64,000 nucleotides of DNA from an uncultured Peptococcaceae bacterium. Lineage in GTDB: Bacteria > Bacillota > Peptococcia > Peptococcales > Peptococcaceae. The position numbers and the translations under genes were made by a program. The notes beneath the pieces are model-generated. The model did not search any database. It saw only the letters and a program-made list of their open reading frames with translations, and was not told where the DNA came from. The DNA lies in contig URZX01000001.1 in NCBI GenBank assembly GCA_900552455.1, forward strand, positions 124,001 to 188,000, read 5' to 3'. Positions 58,484-64,000 of this stretch are shown here, in pieces. Every line of letters starts with the position of its first letter. Within the stretch, counting starts at the first letter, position 1.

Positions 58484-61150
58484 GTGAATAGCTTGGGTAT
58501 CGATACTTGGTTGAAAAAAGTATTAGACGACAATAAAAGAGACGTAAAAAAGCTTGAGAAATTTGCCGCTCAGGTTAATCAGTACGACAAACCTTTCAGA
58601 GAATTATCTGACGAAGCACTTTCTGCGAAAACGGCAGAATTTAAGGAACGTCTGGCTGCTGGCGAAACGCTGGACGATATCATGGCAGAGGCCTTCGCTG
58701 TTGTGCGCGAGGCTTCGGACCGCATCCTGGGGCTGCGCCATTTCGATGTGCAGATCATGGGTGGTCACGTGCTCCACGAGGGGCGCATCGCCGAAATGAA
58801 AACTGGTGAAGGGAAAACGCTGGTGGCGACCTGTCCGGTGTATCTGAATGCGCTGGAAGGCAAGGGTGTCCACGTTGTCACGGTCAACGACTATCTGGCT
58901 CGCCGCGACGCCCAGCAGCTTTCGCCGCTGTATAATTTCCTGGGCCTGTCTGTCGGGTTGATCGTGCACGGGCTGGATTATGTGCAGCGCAAGGATGCGT
59001 ACAACTGCGACATCACCTACGGCACGAACAACGAGTTCGGCTTCGACTATCTGCGCGACAACATGGTCATGCATGAGCGCAACATGGTGCAGCGTCCGCT
59101 GCATTATGCGATCGTCGACGAGGTGGACTCGATCCTCATCGACGAAGCGCGCACGCCGCTGATCATCTCCGGTCCTGCTGCGAAGGCGAAGGATCTGTAC
59201 ACGCCGATGGTGGGGATCGTGCGCCAGCTGAAAAACGAAGAGGATTACACCTTCGACGAAAAGCTCAAGACGGTGGCCCTCACGGAAGACGGCACGAAGC
59301 ACGTGGAGCGTCTGCTGGGCATTGAAAACCTCACAGACGAGACGAACATTGAGATCGCCCACCACGTCAACCAGGCGCTGAAGGCGCAGGTATTGATGAA
59401 GCGCGACCGCGACTACGTGGTCAAGGACGGCGAGGTCATCATCGTCGACGAATTCACGGGCCGTCTCATGTATGGCCGTCGCTACAGCGAGGGGCTGCAT
59501 CAGGCGATCGAAGCGAAGGAAGGCGTGAACATCGAAAAAGAAAGCCAGACGCTGGCGACGATCACCTTCCAGAACTATTTCCGCATGTACAAAAAGCTCG
59601 CTGGCATGACTGGTACGGCGAAGACGGAAGAAGACGAATTCCGCGCGATCTACGGCATGGACGTCGTCATCGTGCCAACGAACAAGCCGGTCGCCCGCGA
59701 GGATGCGCCGGACATCATCTACCGCACGGAAAACGGCAAGTTTGAAGCGGTTGCCGACAAGGTTGCTGAGCTTTACGAAAAGGGACAGCCGGTCCTGGTC
59801 GGGACGGTGTCCATCGAAAAGAGCGAACGCCTGGCGGATATCCTCAAGAAGCGCGGCATCCCGCATAAGGTGCTGAACGCGAAATACCACGAACAGGAAG
59901 CGCTCATCGTTGCCCAGGCTGGTAAGGAAAAGAGCGTCACGATCGCGACGAACATGGCTGGCCGCGGCACGGACATCATCCTCGGCGGCAATCCGCAGCT
60001 TCTGGCAGACGAGATCCTGCACAAGGAGCACAAGGAAGACGAGGAGATCACGCCGGAAATGAACCGCGAGGCGCTGGAAAAGGCGCGCGAGATGTGCGCC
60101 GACGAGCACCAGCGTGTGGTTGACGAAGGTGGTCTTTACATCATCGGTACGGAACGCCACGAAGCACGCCGTATCGACAACCAGCTGCGCGGGCGCAGTG
60201 GTCGTCAGGGGGACCCGGGCTACACCCAGTTCTACATCTCCCTGGAGGATGATCTGATGCGCCGTTTTGGCGCGGAAACACTGCCGGCGATCATGGATAA
60301 GGTTGGCATGAACGATGAAATGCCGATCGAAAACCGCATGGTCAGCCGCACCATTGAAAACGCACAGAAACGCGTGGAAGCGCGCAACTTTGAAGCGCGT
60401 AAGAACATCCTCGAATACGACGATGTCATGAACCGTCAGCGCGAGATCATCTACGAACAGCGTCGTCAGGTGCTGCGCGGCGAAAACATGGCGGAAAGCA
60501 TCGGCGCGATGATCGATCGTCTGGTGGACACCGTCTGCGACGAAGCGGCCCACGGCGAAACCTATCCGGAAGCGTGGAACCTCGACCAGCTGACGCTGCG
60601 CCTGATGGAGATCTTCAATTTCCCAGACGGCGTGGATACGTCGGAATTCCCGAACATGGCCTCTGAAGAGGTGCGCGACGCCCTCAAAGAAAAGGCACAC
60701 GCGCGCTACGCAGAGAAGGAGGCGGAGATCGGCGAAGCGATCTTCCACGATTTTGAGCGCAACATTCTCCTGCGCAACGTTGACATCAACTGGATGAACC
60801 ACCTCGACGCGATGGATCAGATGCGTCAGGGCATTGGCCTGCGCGCCTACGGGCAGCACAAGCCGATCGACGAATACCGCAACGAATCCTACGATATGTT
60901 CAACGAGATGACCTACAACATCCAGTTTGACACGATCCGCATGCTCTTCGCGGTGACGATCCGCCGCCAGGAAGAGGTGCAGCAGCAGGAAGAGAAGCAG
61001 GAGGAGCGCACGGATATCTTGAACGCCCGCCACGGCAACGAGGAACCGCAGAAGAAAAAACCGGTCACCGTGCAGAAGGTTGGCCGCAACGACCCATGCC
61101 CATGCGGCAGCGGGAAGAAATACAAGCATTGCTGCGGCAAAAATGCGTAA
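58484..61150 (+). CDS. secA: Preprotein translocase ATPase SecA
   Basis: 888-aa motor that pushes preproteins through SecYEG. Walker A TGEGKT (107-112), [25 protein letters not shown] and [10 protein letters not shown] are present, and the C-terminal zinc-binding tail with CPCGSG and KHCCG that binds SecB or lipids. Start is GTG at 58484 or TTG at 58493; ribosome sites are weak for both. Full length for the family. Confidence 0.96.
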   Translation: MNSLGIDTWLKKVLDDNKRDVKKLEKFAAQVNQYDKPFRELSDEALSAKTAEFKERLAAGETLDDIMAEAFAVVREASDRILGLRHFDVQIMGGHVLHEGRIAEMKTGEGKTLVATCPVYLNALEGKGVHVVTVNDYLARRDAQQLSPLYNFLGLSVGLIVHGLDYVQRKDAYNCDITYGTNNEFGFDYLRDNMVMHERNMVQRPLHYAIVDEVDSILIDEARTPLIISGPAAKAKDLYTPMVGIVRQLKNEEDYTFDEKLKTVALTEDGTKHVERLLGIENLTDETNIEIAHHVNQALKAQVLMKRDRDYVVKDGEVIIVDEFTGRLMYGRRYSEGLHQAIEAKEGVNIEKESQTLATITFQNYFRMYKKLAGMTGTAKTEEDEFRAIYGMDVVIVPTNKPVAREDAPDIIYRTENGKFEAVADKVAELYEKGQPVLVGTVSIEKSERLADILKKRGIPHKVLNAKYHEQEALIVAQAGKEKSVTIATNMAGRGTDIILGGNPQLLADEILHKEHKEDEEITPEMNREALEKAREMCADEHQRVVDEGGLYIIGTERHEARRIDNQLRGRSGRQGDPGYTQFYISLEDDLMRRFGAETLPAIMDKVGMNDEMPIENRMVSRTIENAQKRVEARNFEARKNILEYDDVMNRQREIIYEQRRQVLRGENMAESIGAMIDRLVDTVCDEAAHGETYPEAWNLDQLTLRLMEIFNFPDGVDTSEFPNMASEEVRDALKEKAHARYAEKEAEIGEAIFHDFERNILLRNVDINWMNHLDAMDQMRQGIGLRAYGQHKPIDEYRNESYDMFNEMTYNIQFDTIRMLFAVTIRRQEEVQQQEEKQEERTDILNARHGNEEPQKKKPVTVQKVGRNDPCPCGSGKKYKHCCGKNA

Positions 61151-61161
61151 AGAGAACACTG

Positions 61162-61194
61162 GGACAAAGCTGGCGCCGCTGGCTTTGTCCTTTT
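61162..61194 (+). terminator. secA terminator (partial)
   Basis: 9-bp stem GGACAAAGC/GCTTTGTCC, 11-nt loop, TTTT; close to the prfB start. Confidence 0.75.
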
Positions 61195-61219
61195 GACCAG
61201 AAAAATAAGGAGTGGGGAT

Positions 61220-62347
61220 ATGGATTACGAAACACACAAAGCCATCGAGGACGCCCAGCAGACCCTCGCTGACCTGAGCGAATCGCTGGATCTCGAAGGC
61301 CGCAAAAAACGCATCGCCGAGATCGACGAGATCATTTCGGCGCCGGATTTCTGGAACAATCCGGAAGGTGGCCAGGCCATCATGCAGGAAAAGAAACGCC
61401 TTGAGAGCAAGGTGGACAAATACAACGCCCTTGCCGGCAAAATGGAGGATCTCGAGGTCATGATCGAGCTCGCCAAGGAAGAGCCAGACGCCGATCTCGA
61501 GCAGGATATCGTCGACACATTGGCGGAGATCACCAAGGAGCTCGACGCCTTTGAGCTGGAGACGATCTTAAACGGCGACTACGACGACAACAACGCCATC
61601 CTTTCGATCCATCCAGGCGCCGGCGGCACCGAAAGCCAGGACTGGGCAGAGATGCTCTATCGCATGTATGTGCGCTGGGCAGAGCGCCACGGCTACAAGG
61701 TCGAAGTGCTCGACTATCTCGACGGCGACGAAGCCGGCATCAAGAGCGTGACCATGCTCATCGAAGGCGAAAACGCCTACGGCTATCTGAAGAGCGAAAA
61801 GGGCGTGCACCGCATGGTGCGCATCTCGCCATTCGACGCATCCGGCCGACGCCACACCTCGTTTACCGCAGTGGAAGTCATGCCGGAGGTTGAAAACGAC
61901 ACCACCATCGAGATCGACGACAAGGATCTCAAGGTCGACACCTATCGCTCCAGCGGCGCTGGCGGCCAGCACGTCAACAAGACCGAATCCGCCGTGCGCA
62001 TCACGCACATTCCAACCGGCATCGTCGTGCAGTGTCAGAACGAGCGCTCCCAGATCCAGAACCGCGCCACCGCGATGAAGATGCTCACCAGCCGCCTCGT
62101 TGAAGAAAAGATCAAGCAGCAGGAGGCCGAGATCGCCCGTCTCCAGGGAGAACAGCAGGACATCGGCTGGGGCAGCCAGATCCGCTCCTATGTGTTCCAC
62201 CCATACACCCTCGTCAAGGACCATCGCACCAATTTTGAAAAAGGCAATGTTGGCGCAGTCATGGACGGCGAGATCGACGAGTTCATCAACGCCTGGCTCA
62301 AGCAGCAGGCCGCCAAGCAGCTCGCCTACAACCAGCAGAATAAATAA
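61220..62347 (+). CDS. prfB: Peptide chain release factor 2
   Basis: 375-aa RF2 that reads UGA and UAA. The SPF recognition tripeptide is at 203-205 and the catalytic GGQ at 248-250. Unlike most bacteria, the reading frame is continuous from the start; around [14 protein letters not shown], where the programmed +1 frameshift (in-frame UGA) would lie, no stop is found. ATG 61220 follows AAGGAGTGG. It follows secA, a common order in Firmicutes. Confidence 0.96.
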   Translation: MDYETHKAIEDAQQTLADLSESLDLEGRKKRIAEIDEIISAPDFWNNPEGGQAIMQEKKRLESKVDKYNALAGKMEDLEVMIELAKEEPDADLEQDIVDTLAEITKELDAFELETILNGDYDDNNAILSIHPGAGGTESQDWAEMLYRMYVRWAERHGYKVEVLDYLDGDEAGIKSVTMLIEGENAYGYLKSEKGVHRMVRISPFDASGRRHTSFTAVEVMPEVENDTTIEIDDKDLKVDTYRSSGAGGQHVNKTESAVRITHIPTGIVVQCQNERSQIQNRATAMKMLTSRLVEEKIKQQEAEIARLQGEQQDIGWGSQIRSYVFHPYTLVKDHRTNFEKGNVGAVMDGEIDEFINAWLKQQAAKQLAYNQQNK

Positions 62348-62354
62348 TTCGCAC

Positions 62355-62394
62355 AAAAAATCACCGCTCGCAGTCGCAAGCGGTGATCTTTTTT
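62355..62394. terminator. Bidirectional terminator between prfB and ychF
   Basis: 9-bp stem ATCACCGCT/AGCGGTGAT with AAAAAA before and TTTTTT after, serving both converging genes. Confidence 0.9.
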
Positions 62395-63484
62395 ATACGT
62401 TAAACAGAAATTCGATGATGTCGCCGTCCTTGACGACGTATTCCTTGCCCTCCAGGCGCACCTTGCCCGCTTCGCGCGCAGCTGCGTAGTTGCCAGCCGC
62501 CGTGAAATCGTCGTAGCTCACAACCTCCGCGCGGATAAAGCCGCGTTCGAAATCCGAGTGGATCTTGCCAGCCGCCTGTGGCGCCTTTGTGCCGCGGCGG
62601 ATCGTCCAGGCGCGGGTTTCCTTTTCGCCCGTCGTGAGGTAGCTGATCAGGCCCAGCAGCTTGTAGGACGCCGCCACCAGGCGGTCCAGCCCGCTTTCAG
62701 CAAGGCCCAGAGATTCGAGAAATTCTGCCGCTTCCTCCGGCTCCAGCTGGGCGATCTCGTTTTCGATCTCCGCACAGATCACGAAAACCTCGCTGCCTTC
62801 CTTCGCCGCATAGTCGCGCACAGCGTCCACCATCGCGTTGCCTTCCGCAGCGTCGTCCTCGCTGACATTCGCCGCGTAGAGGATCGGCTTCGCCGTCAGC
62901 AGGTTCAGCTGGTTGAAATAGAACTGCTCCTCGTCGTCCTTGCACGCGAAGGTGCGCGCGCTTTCGCCCGCTTCCAGATGCGGATAGAGACGTTTCAGCA
63001 TATTGTCTTCGCAGATCAGCTTCTTATCGTTTGTCTTCGTGCCCTTCGCCGTCTTCTGCATGCGGCGTTCCACCGCCTCCATATCCGCAAAGATCAGCTC
63101 CAGATTGATCGTCTCAATGTCGCGGATCGGATCGATGCTGCCGTCCACGTGGATCACGTTCGTGTCCTCGAAGCAGCGCACAACGTGCACAATCGCGTCG
63201 CATTCGCGGATGTTCGAGAGAAACTGGTTGCCCAGCCCCTCGCCGTGGCTTGCGCCCTTGACCAGCCCAGCGATATCGACAAATTCGATCGTCGCTGGCA
63301 CGATCTTCTGGCTCTTGGAAATCTCCGCCAGCACCCCCAGACGCTTATCCGGCACAGCCACCACGCCCACATTCGGGTCGATCGTGCAGAACGGATAGTT
63401 CGCCGATTCCGCCCCGGCTTTTGTGATGCTGTTGAAAAGCGTGCTCTTACCAACATTCGGAAGGCCAACAATGCCTAATTTCAT
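62393..63484 (-). CDS. ychF: Redox-regulated ATPase YchF (OBG family)
   Basis: 363-aa GTPase-fold protein that prefers ATP. G1 [12 protein letters not shown] near 7-18, [20 protein letters not shown] (G3), and a C-terminal TGS domain ending in [14 protein letters not shown]. Binds ribosomes and responds to redox stress. ATG at the complement of 63484, AAAGGAG 12 bases upstream. It lies just 64 bases downstream of an integrase gene on the same strand, with no terminator or obvious promoter between. Confidence 0.96.
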   Translation of the reverse strand: MKLGIVGLPNVGKSTLFNSITKAGAESANYPFCTIDPNVGVVAVPDKRLGVLAEISKSQKIVPATIEFVDIAGLVKGASHGEGLGNQFLSNIRECDAIVHVVRCFEDTNVIHVDGSIDPIRDIETINLELIFADMEAVERRMQKTAKGTKTNDKKLICEDNMLKRLYPHLEAGESARTFACKDDEEQFYFNQLNLLTAKPILYAANVSEDDAAEGNAMVDAVRDYAAKEGSEVFVICAEIENEIAQLEPEEAAEFLESLGLAESGLDRLVAASYKLLGLISYLTTGEKETRAWTIRRGTKAPQAAGKIHSDFERGFIRAEVVSYDDFTAAGNYAAAREAGKVRLEGKEYVVKDGDIIEFLFNV

Positions 63485-63538
63485 ATGATGATACAACTCC
63501 TTTGGTTAAGCCATTTCTGGCGATTTGATTTGCTAATT

Positions 63539-63567
63539 TACACCAATTCTACACCAATTTTGGTGTA
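63539..63567. repeat. Repeats at the integrase 3' end
   Basis: TACACCAATT occurs twice in tandem (63539-63548, 63550-63559), and the second copy forms the palindrome TACACCAA-TT-TTGGTGTA with bases up to 63567. It overlaps the integrase stop codon and could contain an attachment-site core or arm sites. Confidence 0.5.
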
Positions 63568-64000
63568 TACTGCTCAAACTGTTGAACAGCGCTGATCAGG
63601 GAATCGTCTGTCACATGAACATAACGATCCATGGTTGTTTTTATGCTGGCGTGTCCCAGCAATTTTTGCAATGTCTTCGGTGGCATCCCGCTTTCAATGG
63701 CACGCGTTGCGTATGTATGCCGCAGAGAATGCATGCTGAGATTCGCGAGGCCACAGGATTGACAGATCTTGTAAAGATGGGTGTCGTAGGAACTGTTTTT
63801 CGTTGGTTCACCGGTGCGCCAATTAATAAAGACAAGGTCCTTCATTTTTAGAATACCAGATTTTCCTGACCGGCGATCCATGAAGGGAAGTTCCGTCTCA
63901 AGAATCGGTGACGCTTTTCGCATATCGCGTTCGTCGTAGCACGATCTCAGAATTTCTACAGCATGCATCGTCAGTGGGATGGTGCGGTAACTGCTTGACG
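63549..64000 (-). CDS. Tyrosine recombinase/integrase, partial at the window edge
   Basis: C-terminal half of a site-specific recombinase; the frame is open to base 64000 and must continue outside. Visible catalytic set: HSLRHTYATRAIESG (His-x-x-Arg), LQKLLGHASIKTT (LGH) and the nucleophile Tyr in MDRYVHVTDD. Upstream residues YRTIPLT also fit ICE/phage integrases. The 3' end points to ychF, so this is likely the terminal gene of an integrated element. Confidence 0.92.
   Translation of the reverse strand, partial: SSSYRTIPLTMHAVEILRSCYDERDMRKASPILETELPFMDRRSGKSGILKMKDLVFINWRTGEPTKNSSYDTHLYKICQSCGLANLSMHSLRHTYATRAIESGMPPKTLQKLLGHASIKTTMDRYVHVTDDSLISAVQQFEQYTPKLV

Noticed and set aside
58604..61237. 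877-codon open frame opposite secA
   Set aside because: Same reason: shadow frame caused by codon bias of secA.

Overview
This 64 kb window is almost entirely chromosomal core sequence from a low-to-medium GC, anaerobic Bacillota (Firmicutes) bacterium. The evidence for this is: the gene order spoVB-type flippase / mazG / hup / rqcP / divIC-like / S1 protein / ppx-type phosphatase / tilS / ftsH, which is a Firmicutes arrangement; strong AGGAGG ribosome binding sites; sigma-A type promoters (TTGACA or TTGCGC, about 17 bp, TATAAT); frequent TTG and GTG starts; and an anaerobe's gene set (NfnAB, FeoAB, Pta, nitroreductase and Nim-like proteins). No sporulation-only gene is seen where spore formers carry them (between rqcP and the divIC-like gene), so an asporogenous lineage is likely. 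Negativicutes is my best guess, but at low confidence.

Layout. 1-2.2 kb: end of a histidine phosphatase gene and an AlbA_2/ATPase-type regulator with an internal heptad repeat. 2.4-12.2 kb: purA, flippase, mazG, hup, rqcP, divIC-like, S1 protein, ppx, tilS, ftsH. 12.3-19 kb: NfnAB electron-bifurcating transhydrogenase, an M50 protease / mtaB / HIT / YitT operon, rpsU. 19-24 kb: hpt-guaA purine salvage and synthesis, nadE with an unusual transposase-HTH-derived gene behind it, mntP. 24-27 kb: ferrous iron uptake feoA-feoB plus a tiny Cys-rich FeoB partner gene. 27-33.6 kb: a coiled-coil protein, an EF-G paralogue, trmO, acpP, pta, and rpsF-ssb-rpsR.

33.7-36.9 kb is the most unusual part. It holds a DUF2867 gene, then a tight three-gene operon of vanW, a DltA-like adenylating enzyme and a DltC-like carrier protein, with no dltB or dltD and with a palindrome inside the promoter. 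37-44 kb: nifS-nifU behind an Rrf2-like operator, a two-component system, a possible small RNA, and a MacB/FtsX-type ABC exporter with direct repeats in its promoter region. 44-50 kb: udp-cdd nucleoside salvage, an MFS exporter, an unrecognised protein that may be a C39-like peptidase, an ABC exporter and an HD protein. 50-51.4 kb: a reverse-strand DUF3990/DUF3791 cassette (ART-like, toxin-antitoxin flavour) next to the broken remains of a second toxin-antitoxin pair. 51.4-57 kb: nitroreductase, CNNM/CorC protein, PutP symporter, Nim-like flavoprotein, and an EamA transporter fused to a Nudix hydrolase. 57-63.5 kb: hpf, an ArsR regulator, secA, prfB (without the usual programmed frameshift) and ychF. 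The window ends inside a tyrosine recombinase gene directly upstream of ychF, which probably marks the start of an integrated element.

No tRNA, rRNA or CRISPR array was seen. All functions are read from motifs and remembered family knowledge, and no search was run. The best candidates for something undescribed are the vanW-dltA-dltC-like operon, the EamA-Nudix fusion, the transposase-HTH-derived protein at 22.3 kb, and the putative small RNA at 40.86 kb.
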